Shown here: in pieces, positions 9,670 to 17,830 of the stretch | Layout of the letters: each line of letters begins with the position of its first letter | Position numbering within the stretch: the stretch's first letter is position 1 | NCBI GenBank assembly: GCA_027452145.1 | Contig: DAIDHB010000219.1 | Span: 1 to 64,000 of the forward strand | Source of the DNA: Planctomycetales bacterium | GTDB taxonomy: Bacteria; Planctomycetota; Planctomycetia; Isosphaerales; Isosphaeraceae | Direction: 5' to 3' | DNA: 64,000 nt | Notes under the pieces: model-generated | Told to the model about the DNA's origin: nothing | Database searches by the model: none | What the model saw: only the letters and a program-made list of their open reading frames with translations | Made by a program: the position numbers and the translations under genes

Positions 9670-9719
9670 GATCAGGGCCGGGCGGCCCGTGTCCCTCGAC
9701 TCGACCTGGGAGGATCACC

Positions 9720-10859
9720 ATGCGGGTTGCTCGTCGTGAACCGGCGGCTCCGGCCGCCCGGATGCCGATACTGATACTCACGCTGGCGCTCGGGTTCGTC
9801 GCGAGCCCGGCGTCCGCCCAATCACAATCACCGACGCCGTCGCCCGACGGCCCGGGGTCGACGCAACCCCCGCCGCCGCCCGAGCCGCTGAATCCCGGCG
9901 CGCCGGCGCTGGAGGCGCCCCGGTCGGGGCTCGATCCACTGCCGGCTGACGCCGCGACGACGACCAGGCCGGCCGCTCCTGCTCCGACCCAGGACCCGGC
10001 AGCGCCAACCCCCCGGCCGCGGGGCTCCGTGACCGTGGACGTGGATGTCGCCGGCCCCGGCGTGGCGGGAGGCCCGGCGACGAGGGTGTATGTCGACAAG
10101 GAGCCGCCGGAGCCGATCGCCGAGCGTCCATCGGGCCGCCGCCCGAATGCCCGCGCCATCTGGACGCCGGGCTACTGGGAATGGGAGCCGGCCAACGCTC
10201 GGTTTGTCTGGGTCGGCGGAAGCTGGCAGGTGCCCCCGGCGGGCATGACGTGGATCCCGGGCCGATGGGCGCATGACGCCCGCGGCTGGTACTGGACGGC
10301 CGGCGCCTGGCGGCGCCCCGAACTGGTGGCCACCAGCGTCAACCGGCCCGCGTGGCGGATCAACGGCCCGCCGGCCGACCATCCCGATGACACGCCGCCG
10401 CCTGCCCCCGGACCGGATTCCTTCTACATCCCGGGCCACTATGCGCCGACGCCCACGGGCGACCGCCTGGCCTGGGTCCCCGGCTTCTGGGCCGCCATGC
10501 AGCCGGGCTGGGACTGGATCCCCGCCCGATGGATCCGCCGCCCGGATGGCTGGGACTTCCGCGAGGGCCACTGGATGCGCGACCCGGCCAATGTCGTGAT
10601 CGAACGCGTGCCCGGCCGCGCCCTCCGCCGCGCCCGTCGCAATGCCGACGTCACCGTCATCACCCGTGACCCGATCACCGGCGCCGAGGTCGACGTCGAG
10701 GCCAATGGCGATCCCCTCGCGCCCGCCCCGATCGTCGGCGGCATGCCGTATTACGTCATCCGCCCGCCGGGCGCGTACCCGTACGGACCGAATGGCGTCG
10801 TCGTACCCGGCACCGTGCCGCCGTTCGTCCGGCGGATTCTCAACAACGTCCTGCCGTGA
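9720..10859 (+). CDS. secreted YXWGXW-repeat protein
   Basis: About 379 residues. ATG 9720 follows a GGGAGGA ribosome-binding site and begins a signal peptide (RMPILILTLALGFVASPASA). A Pro-rich linker of about 80 residues follows, then tryptophan-rich repeats: IWTPGYWEWEPANARFVW, VGGSWQVPPAGMTWIPGRW, WYWTAGAWRRPE, FYIPGHYAPTP, WVPGFWAAMQPGWDWIPARW. This WxxGxW/YXWGXW pattern is common in exported planctomycete and proteobacterial proteins, probably an extracytoplasmic structural or surface domain. No enzymatic motif is visible. Probably monocistronic, since a long hairpin follows the stop. Confidence 0.85.
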   Translation: MRVARREPAAPAARMPILILTLALGFVASPASAQSQSPTPSPDGPGSTQPPPPPEPLNPGAPALEAPRSGLDPLPADAATTTRPAAPAPTQDPAAPTPRPRGSVTVDVDVAGPGVAGGPATRVYVDKEPPEPIAERPSGRRPNARAIWTPGYWEWEPANARFVWVGGSWQVPPAGMTWIPGRWAHDARGWYWTAGAWRRPELVATSVNRPAWRINGPPADHPDDTPPPAPGPDSFYIPGHYAPTPTGDRLAWVPGFWAAMQPGWDWIPARWIRRPDGWDFREGHWMRDPANVVIERVPGRALRRARRNADVTVITRDPITGAEVDVEANGDPLAPAPIVGGMPYYVIRPPGAYPYGPNGVVVPGTVPPFVRRILNNVLP

Positions 10860-10931
10860 GCGGGCGGGCTGGGCTGTCCGCGGTTCCTACCTTTGACCTC
10901 TGAGACTGAGGAATCGTCCTGTTCGCCGATG

Positions 10932-11051
10932 GACGCAGATATTACGCCGGCATGGAAGTAGGTCGGGCATTCGTGCCCGACGGGGCTTGAGCGTCGGGCA
11001 CGAATGCCCGACCTACTTCAGGATCTACTGTGCCAGGGTAATATCTGCGTC
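10932..11051. repeat. 120-bp near-perfect long inverted repeat (MITE-like)
   Basis: Two nested pairs of complementary arms: an outer 14-bp pair at 10932-10945 and 11038-11051 (GACGCAGATATTAC / GTAATATCTGCGTC) and an inner 27-bp perfect pair at 10955-10981 and 10993-11019, beginning GAAGTAGGTCGGGCATTCGT, around an 11-nt loop. No transposase is encoded. A diverged relative of the inner part is at 43076-43135. It fills most of the 407-bp gap between the YXWGXW gene and the SDR gene and could also act as a terminator for the former. Confidence 0.85.
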
Positions 11052-11266
11052 ATCTGCAGACGAATCCTTCCCCCGTATCATGTCCTCGGCGCCTCACCGG
11101 CGCTGTGCCACTCCGGTCGATTCGATCCATCCTTGACCCGCATTGCCCCCGGCACTCCGGCCGTCGATAATGGCCTGAGCGTTCATGTCGGATCGGGTCG
11201 GATCGGATTGCGTCGATGGGCGGGCGATGCGCGGCCCGCCGTCCCTTACCGCGAGAGGACGAGGTC

Positions 11267-11905
11267 GTGTCGACCGCACATGGAAATCGGCTGCGGATCC
11301 TCCTGGTCGGCGCCTCGGGCACGCTGGGCCGGGCCGTCGCCGCCGAGCTGGGCACGCGACACCATATCTACACCGCCGGGCGGAACTCGGGCGGCGTGCG
11401 GCTGGATATCGGCGACCCGGCGAGCCTGCGCCGGGCGATGGCCGACCTGGCCCCGCTCGACGCCGTCGTCTGCACGGCCGGCGAGGTCGCGTTCGCGCCG
11501 CTGGCCACGATTCAACCGGCACCCATCGGCGAGTCGGCCTATACCCTCGGCCTGACCAGCAAGGTCCTCGGCCAGGTGAATCTGGCACTGGCCGCGCGCG
11601 AGCACCTGGTCGACGGCGGCTCGATCACGCTCACCTCGGGCATCCTGGCCGAGCTGCCGGTGACTGCTGGATCGTCGGCCAGCATGTGCGACGCGGCAGT
11701 CGAGGGATTCGTCCGCGCCGCCGCCGCCGAGCTGCCCCGCGGCATCCGGATCAACACCGTGAGCCCCAGCATCCTCACCGAATCCCTCCCGGCCTTCGGC
11801 TGGCTGTTCCGCGGCTTCGAGCCCGTCCCCGCCGCCCGCGCCGCGCTGGCCTACAGCCGCAGCGTCGAGGGCATCCAGACGGGGCAGGTGTTTCGGATCT
11901 GCTGA
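11267..11905 (+). CDS. short-chain dehydrogenase/reductase-like protein lacking YxxxK
   Basis: About 212 residues from GTG 11267, chosen because GAGAGGACGAG lies just upstream; the longer ORF starts at 11216. The N-terminus has a nucleotide-binding Rossmann motif (ILLVGASGTLGRAVAAEL), then DIGDPASLRRAM and a NAG-like CTAGEVAF. After the TSGI strand the usual catalytic Tyr-x-x-x-Lys is absent: the stretch reads SSASMCDAAVEGFVRAAA. The tail IRINTVSPSILTES is typical. This pattern matches a short SDR subgroup (PRK07578-like) that naturally lacks YxxxK, so oxidoreductase activity should not be assumed. A BrnT-like toxin gene follows after 28 bases. Confidence 0.82.
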   Translation: MSTAHGNRLRILLVGASGTLGRAVAAELGTRHHIYTAGRNSGGVRLDIGDPASLRRAMADLAPLDAVVCTAGEVAFAPLATIQPAPIGESAYTLGLTSKVLGQVNLALAAREHLVDGGSITLTSGILAELPVTAGSSASMCDAAVEGFVRAAAAELPRGIRINTVSPSILTESLPAFGWLFRGFEPVPAARAALAYSRSVEGIQTGQVFRIC

Positions 11906-11933
11906 CGGACGATGGAGCTACAGGATCAGACTG

Positions 11934-12182
11934 ATGCCATGGTATGATATTATCTGGAATGACGAGCCGGGCGGAAACGTCGAGCATATCGCGGAACACG
12001 GTTTGACTCCAGACGACGTCGAAGATGTGCTCTTCAACCCGCTCGAAGAGACGACAAGTCGCTCATCAAGGCGCCCCGTTGCCACCGGATACACTCGAGA
12101 TGGCCGTCTCGTCCTGGTGGTCTACGAGTTGATCGATGATGTCACCATCTATCCCGTGACAGCCTACGAGATCGAAGACTAA
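11934..12182 (+). CDS. BrnT-like toxin candidate
   Basis: 82 residues. The pattern HGLTPDDVEDVLFNP, then a polar stretch, then GYTRDGRLVLVVYEL and TIYPVTAYEIED, resembles the BrnT family of small ribonuclease toxins of type II toxin-antitoxin systems (a RelE-like fold). The gene is followed after 34 bases by a 97-residue protein with antitoxin features, which supports the call. It starts 28 bases after the SDR stop, so read-through from that gene is possible. Similarity is by motif only; DUF4258-like proteins have a similar layout and are the main alternative. Confidence 0.6.
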   Translation: MPWYDIIWNDEPGGNVEHIAEHGLTPDDVEDVLFNPLEETTSRSSRRPVATGYTRDGRLVLVVYELIDDVTIYPVTAYEIED

Positions 12183-12216
12183 CGGGCATTCCCGACATCG
12201 CTCGAGGAGTCTCCTC

Positions 12217-12510
12217 ATGACACAGCAATTCCGCCGCATTCATCGCGAAGCCACTCCCGAAGAGCGTGAGCGGCACCAGGAGATCCGCCAGGAAGTCGAG
12301 CAGGAACTCCCCGAGCTAAAGCAGTGGGCCAGAGACGCCGCCACCCGGAATCGCGAGCGGGTGGCCGTCGGGACCGTGTTCACCGACCGCGAGACCGCTG
12401 TCGTTGAGGCCATCGATCAATACGCGGCCGAGCACTCGCTGGCCGATCGAGGCGCCGTCGTGCGTGAAGCCCTGGCGCATCTGCTTGGAATCGAGATTCC
12501 TCGTCATTGA
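12217..12510 (+). CDS. putative antitoxin of the BrnT-like pair
   Basis: 97 residues; ATG 12217 is preceded by CGAGGAGTCTCCTC. The N-terminal half is a charged helix (EERERHQEIRQEVEQELPEL) that could bind the toxin. The C-terminal half (VFTDRETAVVEAIDQYAAEH, ADRGAVVREALAHLLG) looks like a ribbon-helix-helix or helical DNA-binding segment. This domain order and the close spacing to the upstream toxin-like gene fit an antitoxin with a C-terminal DNA-binding part, as in BrnA. No specific family was recognised with certainty. Confidence 0.55.
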   Translation: MTQQFRRIHREATPEERERHQEIRQEVEQELPELKQWARDAATRNRERVAVGTVFTDRETAVVEAIDQYAAEHSLADRGAVVREALAHLLGIEIPRH

Positions 12511-12646
12511 TCGCTCCTGCATTCTTCCCTCTCGACCCACCACCCCCTTGAAAGTCCGCCGCATTTTCCGACACTTGTAGGATCGCCCGGCCAGCAACCG
12601 GGCCGCGTGGGATCGGATCGGAGGTCGCAGCCGAGGAGAGACAGCC

Positions 12647-14446
12647 ATGGCGAGGACAACCGGGTGGCGCGCGGGCGCGATTCGTCGGGCGACCCGCGGG
12701 AGGTTCGCGGCCATCGCGATGGCGGCCTCGGTGACGCTGGCCCTGGGATGGATCGATCCGGCCGCCAGGGCCCAGCAAGGGCAGGAACAGACGGCCAAAA
12801 CGCCGACCTTCGAGGTCTCGGATTTCGGCGTCGTGCCGCGGCCGGCGGTGGTCATGGCGATCCTCGAGCAGGAGGCGGTCCAGCAGGAGCTGAAGCTCAC
12901 CGACGCCCAGAAGAAGGAGTTCCGGTCGGCCATCCAGAAGCAGCGCCAGGAGCTGCGCAGGCGGATGACCGAGGCGCGAAAGCAGGGCGGAGGAGCCGAG
13001 AAGGCACAGGCCGCCCTGGCCGACGTCTACAAGGATGCGGCGAGGGCCATCCGCAAGGTCTTCCAGCCCGAGCAGTGGGAGCGGCTGGGCCAGATCCAGC
13101 TCCAGGCGCAGGGCCCGCTCGCCTTCACCCGGCCGAACAACGGACCCTTCCGCGCCCTGACCGACGCGAACGAGCCCCTGGCCGAGCGCCTCAAGCTGTC
13201 GGACGAGCAGAAGCGGCGGATCGAGAAGATCGCCAACCAGGGCCATGCCGAGATCGAGAAGGCCGCCAGCTTCCCAATCCCGCTGGATCCCAGGGACAGG
13301 CCGACGCCCGAGGCCATCAAGAAGTACGTCGAGAGCCCCGAGTTCCGCGCGGCCTACGACAGGGCCAGCAAGGCCGGCCGCGAGGCCTGGGCCCCGGTCA
13401 TGGCCCGGATCGAGGAGGTGCTCACCGAATCCCAGCGCGCCGAGTACCACAAGATGCGCGGCGCCCCGTTCGACGCGACCCGGCTCGTGGATTACGACCC
13501 GCAGGAACGCGGTCGGTTCGAGGCCTTCCAGGTCAGCCGGGCCCTCGGCATCGGCGGCCAGGGCGGCGGCGGCCAGCAGGCCGACCCCGATTTCAAGACG
13601 AAGGTCGACCGGCCGGCCTACGCCTCCGGGCCGTCGCACCCGCGCGTCCTGTTCGACGAGGCGCACTACAACTTCCACACCTCCACCGGCCGCTACAGGC
13701 CGTTCGCCGAGCTGCTCAAGAGCGACGGCTACACGATCATCCCAAACAAGGACAAGTTCACCCGCGACGTGCTGGGCAAGGGCGAGATCCTGGTCATCGC
13801 CAACGCCCTGGGCGCGGAGTTCATGGGCGCCGACGGCGCCGCCAACCCGGCCTTCACCGACGCCGAGTGCGACGCGGTGCGAGACTGGGTCAAGGAGGGC
13901 GGGTCGCTGCTCCTGATCACCGATCACGCGCCGATGGGCTCCGCGGCGCAGTGCCTGGCGAAGCGGTTCGGCGTGAACCTGAGCACCGGCGCGGTCGGCG
14001 ACCCGAAGAACTCCGACGGAGGCGAGACCTTCCTGGTCTTCAGCCGGCAGAACCACCTGCTGGGCGACCACCCGATCACCCGCGGGCGGAATGACTCGGA
14101 GCGGCTCAACAAGGTGCAGACCTTCACCGGCACGTCGCTCAGGGGTCCCGAGGGAAGCACGCCGATCCTCAAGCTCTCGGACTCGGCCGTCGACCACGAC
14201 TTCGCCGACGGCGAGGGCAAGGAGACCTCGGCGGCCGGTCGCACCCAGGGCATCGCGTTCGCGTTCGGCAAGGGCCGCGTCGTCGTCATGGGCGAGGCCG
14301 CCGAGCTCTCGGCGCAGGTCGCGGGCGGGGAGAAGTTCGGCATGAACGCCCCGGGCATCGACAACCGCCAGATGGCGCTGAACATCATGCACTGGCTCTC
14401 GGGCCTGCTCGAGCCTCGCGAGGGGGAGCGGAAGAAGGCTGGATGA
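12647..14446 (+). CDS. secreted protein with Spy/CpxP-like helices and a GATase-like domain
   Basis: 599 residues, ATG 12647 with GAGGAGAGACAGCC upstream. The N-terminus is long and Arg-rich followed by a hydrophobic stretch (FAAIAMAASVTLALGW), suggesting export. Residues about 60-270 are charged helices with LTDAQKKEFRSAIQKQRQEL and LSDEQKRRIEKIANQ, resembling the LTxxQ helices of Spy/CpxP proteins. Residues about 325-590 resemble a DUF4350/GATase1-like fold: HPRVLFDEAHYNFHTSTGRY, GEILVIANALG, WVKEGGSLLLITDHAP, GKGRVVVMGEAAELSAQ, NIMHWLSGLL. The nucleophile Cys of true GATases is not apparent, so a binding or inactive domain is likely. The metallophosphoesterase gene follows after 33 bases. 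Confidence 0.7.
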   Translation: MARTTGWRAGAIRRATRGRFAAIAMAASVTLALGWIDPAARAQQGQEQTAKTPTFEVSDFGVVPRPAVVMAILEQEAVQQELKLTDAQKKEFRSAIQKQRQELRRRMTEARKQGGGAEKAQAALADVYKDAARAIRKVFQPEQWERLGQIQLQAQGPLAFTRPNNGPFRALTDANEPLAERLKLSDEQKRRIEKIANQGHAEIEKAASFPIPLDPRDRPTPEAIKKYVESPEFRAAYDRASKAGREAWAPVMARIEEVLTESQRAEYHKMRGAPFDATRLVDYDPQERGRFEAFQVSRALGIGGQGGGGQQADPDFKTKVDRPAYASGPSHPRVLFDEAHYNFHTSTGRYRPFAELLKSDGYTIIPNKDKFTRDVLGKGEILVIANALGAEFMGADGAANPAFTDAECDAVRDWVKEGGSLLLITDHAPMGSAAQCLAKRFGVNLSTGAVGDPKNSDGGETFLVFSRQNHLLGDHPITRGRNDSERLNKVQTFTGTSLRGPEGSTPILKLSDSAVDHDFADGEGKETSAAGRTQGIAFAFGKGRVVVMGEAAELSAQVAGGEKFGMNAPGIDNRQMALNIMHWLSGLLEPREGERKKAG

Positions 14447-14479
14447 GAGCGAAGGTAGGCCGAACGCGGGAGTCCTGAC

Positions 14480-15253
14480 ATGCGCCGCGCCGTCATCAGC
14501 GACATCCACGCGAACCTCGAGGCCCTCGAGGCCGTGCTCGCGGATATCCGCACGCGCGGGATCGACGAGGTCGTCTGCCTGGGCGACATCGTCGGGTTCG
14601 GCCCCAACCCGCGCGAATGCATCGACCGCGTGATGGCGGCCTGCCAGATCACCCTGATGGGCAACCACGATCGTGAAGCCCTGTCCGATCGCGGGCAACC
14701 GGGGATCGGGATCGAGGCGGAGCGCTCCGCCCTCTGGACGCGCCGGGAGCTCGATCCCGCCCACGATCGGGCGAATGCCCGCCGCCTCGAGTTCCTCGCG
14801 GCACTGCCGGCCTCGTATCGATCGGGGCCGTACCTCATGGTCCACGGATCGCCCCGCAACCCGATCGGCGAGTACGTCTTCCCCGAGGATATTTACAACC
14901 GCCGCAAGATGGAGCGGCTGTTTCAACTCGTGGAGCATTACTGCGTCCAGGGCCATTCGCACGTGCCTGGCATCATCACCGGCGACTTCCAGTTTCTCTC
15001 ACCGGTCGAGATCGACGAGCAATATTCTCCAGGCAAGGGAAAGCTGATGATCAACGCCGGCTCGGTCGGCCAGCCTCGCGACGGCGACGAACGGGCCTGC
15101 TACGTGATCCTCGATGACGGCGATCCCGGCGAGGATGCCGGCGGTGGAACCGGCGATCGGACAACCTCGCCGAACCCGCCGAGGATCGTATTCCGCCGGG
15201 TCCCGTACGACTTCGACACCACGATCGGCAAGATCCGCGAGATCTGGCCGTGA
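14480..15253 (+). CDS. metallophosphoesterase family protein (YfcE/Ap4A-hydrolase-like)
   Basis: 257 residues. The calcineurin-like phosphoesterase motifs are complete and in order: SDIHANLEAL (metal site I), GDIVGFGPNP (II), GNHD (III), MVHGSP (IV) and QGHSHVP (V). INAGSVGQPRDGD near the C-terminus is typical of the YfcE/diadenosine-tetraphosphatase-like cytoplasmic subgroup. A loop rich in Gly, Asp and Pro near residues 213-235 (DPGEDAGGGTGDRTTSPN) is an extra insertion. Probable substrate is a phosphodiester or nucleotide; not determinable from sequence. Convergent with the GH127 gene, 10 bases apart. Confidence 0.9.
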   Translation: MRRAVISDIHANLEALEAVLADIRTRGIDEVVCLGDIVGFGPNPRECIDRVMAACQITLMGNHDREALSDRGQPGIGIEAERSALWTRRELDPAHDRANARRLEFLAALPASYRSGPYLMVHGSPRNPIGEYVFPEDIYNRRKMERLFQLVEHYCVQGHSHVPGIITGDFQFLSPVEIDEQYSPGKGKLMINAGSVGQPRDGDERACYVILDDGDPGEDAGGGTGDRTTSPNPPRIVFRRVPYDFDTTIGKIREIWP

Positions 15254-15263
15254 GCCGATCGCC

Positions 15264-17405
15264 TCACGGTGTCACCTCGAACCCGGCGACGTTGACGAAC
15301 CGCCCCTTTGAGGCCGGCGGTTTCGCCTCGCCGACCGTGATCGTCAGGCGATGCTCACCCCGCGGCAGGCGCTCCGACCGCCAATCGAACGGCTCGCCCC
15401 GGCGCGGAGCGTACTGGTCGACCTTCACGACCGGCTGGTCGTCGATCCGGATCTCGGCGATCCCCGCGTCGTCGAAGCGCTGGCCGATCCAGCGCACGGC
15501 GGTGCCCCGAAAGGTGAATTCCGCCGACGCGCCGGGGCGATCGTTGAACCGGAACGATTCCGACTCGCGCCAGCCGTCGCCTTGGAATTTCGCCTCGCGG
15601 TGCCCGTGCCGGTTCGGGTCGAGCTCGATCGCATATGGCTCGCCCGCCTTCATCGCGTAGAACGGCCGGACCAGTAGCTCGGCTCCCGACGCCGGCCGGT
15701 AAGTCAGCGGCTCGCCGGGCGAGGGGACGAGCGACCGCTCCAGGTCTGATTCACTGACCAGCTCGCCCGGGTTGCCGCCCGTCGAACGAACGGCCATCGC
15801 GATCGGGCCGCGGACGATCATCGCCGGGGCGGGCGAGCCTGCGTCCAGCCGCTTCAACTCGAATCTCATCGGCAGCCGAACCCTCAGGCGATCGCCGTTT
15901 TTCCACTCGCGGCGAACGGTCGCCCAGCCGTGCGGATCGACCGGCGCCTCGGCCGGCTCGCCATTCACCTTCGCCTCGAGCGAACCGGCGAGCCAGCCGG
16001 GCACGCGCAGCTTCAGGGCGAAGATGACCGAGCTTCCCTCCGGCGGGACGACGACGAACTCGGTCGAATCGACCTCGGGGAACCTCGTCAACTGGCGGAC
16101 GGTGATCGATTCCGAGCCGCCGCCCGGCTGCCAGGTCGCCGTCGAGGGGACGAAGAGGTTGACGTAAAGCGCACCCTCGCCGCGGAAGTACACCAGGTCG
16201 TGCAGGTCGGCCAGGGCCATCGGGCGGGTGCCCGTGCAGCACGTCCAGCCGACCGGATGATTCTGCTTCACCGCGCCGAACGCGTTGTAATCCGAGTAGT
16301 AGAACACGCGGCCGTCGGGCGACATGGGGATCGTCGCGGCAATCCCGTTGTACGCCAGCCGTTCGATCCAGTCGCCGTACCGGGCATCGCCGGTGATCGT
16401 CAACAGATATCGGCACAGCTTGAACACGGCGAAGCACCCGCACTGGGTCTCGAACGAGTTGTGCGAGGATTCGACCTTCCGCAGCCACTCGCGCCGGGGG
16501 ATGATCTGCTCGTCCGGCCCGAAGCCGCCGGTGGGGTAGCACTGCTGCGGCACCAGGTAGTCGTGGGCGTTCCTGATGACGTCGAGATACCGAGGATCGC
16601 CGGTGTGCAGGTACGCCTGCGCCGCACCGCCCAGGGTGTTGACGTGGCTATAAGCGTGATAGGCGCCCGTCCGCCGGCCGCCGCCGCGGTCGCCGAAGAG
16701 GTCGCCGCGGCGCGCGTAGAGATCCCAGTATTCGTCGTAGTGCCAGACCCGGGCAAAGGCGGCGTACCGCGGGTCGCCCGTGGCGAAGTGGGCGCGGTAG
16801 AGGTTTTCGCTGAGCGTGTACCACTCGGTCCCGCCGAAGGCATAAGGATTCGACCGGTCGAGGTGCTTCTCCGCCCACGCGGTGATCCTCGCGAGCGAGT
16901 CCGCCGCGAGCTTGCTGTCGCAGAAAATCACCATGTCGGCCAGGCCGCCGACCATCTTGTCGTAGATGTAATGCGGCGCGTTCGGCCTGCGCGAGAAGTA
17001 AAAATATCCGTCGGGCTCGATGCATTCGACCCAGCCCGCCAGCAGGGCCTCGGCCTTCTCGCGGCAGGCGGGATCGCCGGTAGCGGCGTGCAGGCGAGCC
17101 AGGCCCGAAAGAATCTGGCCGAAGACGTGGAAGACGTCGGACGAGTACCAGCCGCCCAGGTCGGCCCCGGGCGCGGGCTTGCCGGCGCGGCGGCGGAAGC
17201 CCCTGAGCAGGTCGTCGTTGGGAATGCGCAGGTAGTCCTCGCGCGCCGCGTCGAGCTGCCGACGGAGCATCCCCTCGTCGAGCCGCACGCCACGATGGCC
17301 GAAGGGTTCGACCGCCAGGCGCACGGGCGCGTTCTCGGCGGGCTTCGCAGGAGCAGGCGCCTGGGCCGTCGCGGCCAGAAGCAACAGGGGCACGAGCATC
17401 GGCAT
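15264..17405 (-). CDS. GH127-family (DUF1680) glycoside hydrolase, secreted
   Basis: 713 residues with a signal peptide (MPMLVPLLLLAATAQA); ATG 17405 is preceded by GGGAGGTTCCC. Residues about 40-560 match DUF1680/GH127, the beta-L-arabinofuranosidase family with an (alpha/alpha)6 barrel: GGWYSSDVFHVFGQIL, YIYDKMVGGLADM, YHAYSHVNTLGGAAQAYLHT. The metal/catalytic region is represented by FETQCGCFAVFKL near residue 318 and WTCCTGTRP near residue 392; in characterised HypBA1 a Glu and three Cys coordinate zinc, and the Glu-Cys spacing here (ETQC) differs by one residue. The last 120 residues (FTFRGTAVRWIGQRFDDAG) look like a jelly-roll carbohydrate-binding module. Role: extracellular polysaccharide breakdown. 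Confidence 0.86.
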   Translation of the reverse strand: MPMLVPLLLLAATAQAPAPAKPAENAPVRLAVEPFGHRGVRLDEGMLRRQLDAAREDYLRIPNDDLLRGFRRRAGKPAPGADLGGWYSSDVFHVFGQILSGLARLHAATGDPACREKAEALLAGWVECIEPDGYFYFSRRPNAPHYIYDKMVGGLADMVIFCDSKLAADSLARITAWAEKHLDRSNPYAFGGTEWYTLSENLYRAHFATGDPRYAAFARVWHYDEYWDLYARRGDLFGDRGGGRRTGAYHAYSHVNTLGGAAQAYLHTGDPRYLDVIRNAHDYLVPQQCYPTGGFGPDEQIIPRREWLRKVESSHNSFETQCGCFAVFKLCRYLLTITGDARYGDWIERLAYNGIAATIPMSPDGRVFYYSDYNAFGAVKQNHPVGWTCCTGTRPMALADLHDLVYFRGEGALYVNLFVPSTATWQPGGGSESITVRQLTRFPEVDSTEFVVVPPEGSSVIFALKLRVPGWLAGSLEAKVNGEPAEAPVDPHGWATVRREWKNGDRLRVRLPMRFELKRLDAGSPAPAMIVRGPIAMAVRSTGGNPGELVSESDLERSLVPSPGEPLTYRPASGAELLVRPFYAMKAGEPYAIELDPNRHGHREAKFQGDGWRESESFRFNDRPGASAEFTFRGTAVRWIGQRFDDAGIAEIRIDDQPVVKVDQYAPRRGEPFDWRSERLPRGEHRLTITVGEAKPPASKGRFVNVAGFEVTP

Positions 17406-17830
17406 GGGAACCTCCCGTCCTCGGTCGTCGCGCCTCAGAAATGAGACTCGCCGACGATCATATTACCCCGGCGAGACGGTTTTTCATGCAGGTCGGGCTT
17501 TCCAGGCTGACTCGGCTGGACCTTCAGGCTAGGAGTCTGTCCCAGGAGCCCACGAAGTGGGCGTCAGGACGTAGCCGGGGGGCGTCAGCCCCCCGGACCG
17601 CCACGCGAACCCTCATCTCCCCGCCGTCGTGTCACCCTCCCGGGACCGACTCTAAAGAGCCCGACCTACGTTACTGATTGTGCCGGGCCGGGCCGCGCGG
17701 CAGAATGAGGCGCGGGGGACCCGTCCCGCCACACCGCACCCAGGTCCCCCGAGGGTCGTGCCGATCGCGGGACTTACCCGCCTTCGCTTCCGCAGCCGAA
17801 TCGGGACTCTTCCCGAGAACAGGAGCCATC
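17406..17830. other. 425-bp intergenic region with repeat
   Basis: Divergent spacer between the GH127 gene (leftward) and the Tat-exported unknown (rightward). It carries the 70-bp repeat copy B (17533-17602), flanked by short GTCGGGCTT- and GCCCGACCTACG-like pieces that recall the inner arm of the hairpin at 10955-11019. No convincing promoter was seen by eye. Confidence 0.55.
17533..17602. repeat. 70-bp interspersed repeat, copy B
   Basis: Reverse complement of bases 1-70 with only a few mismatches. Contains the same two hairpins (GCCCACGAAGTGGGC and the C6/G6 stem). Non-autonomous, with no coding capacity. Confidence 0.85.

Larger units (their letters stand above)
9116..9719. other. 604-bp divergent intergenic region, repeat-rich
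   Basis: Lies between nusB (leftward) and the YXWGXW gene (rightward), so it should hold both promoters; no convincing -35/-10 pair was found by eye. It contains a REP-like hairpin (9157-9199) and a long inverted repeat (9530-9669). ORFs here appear to be GC-driven open frames. Confidence 0.6.

Noticed and set aside
9582-9719. N-terminal extension of the YXWGXW gene.
   Set aside because: Includes the inverted repeat and lacks an RBS, whereas ATG 9720 has GGGAGGA and a signal peptide.
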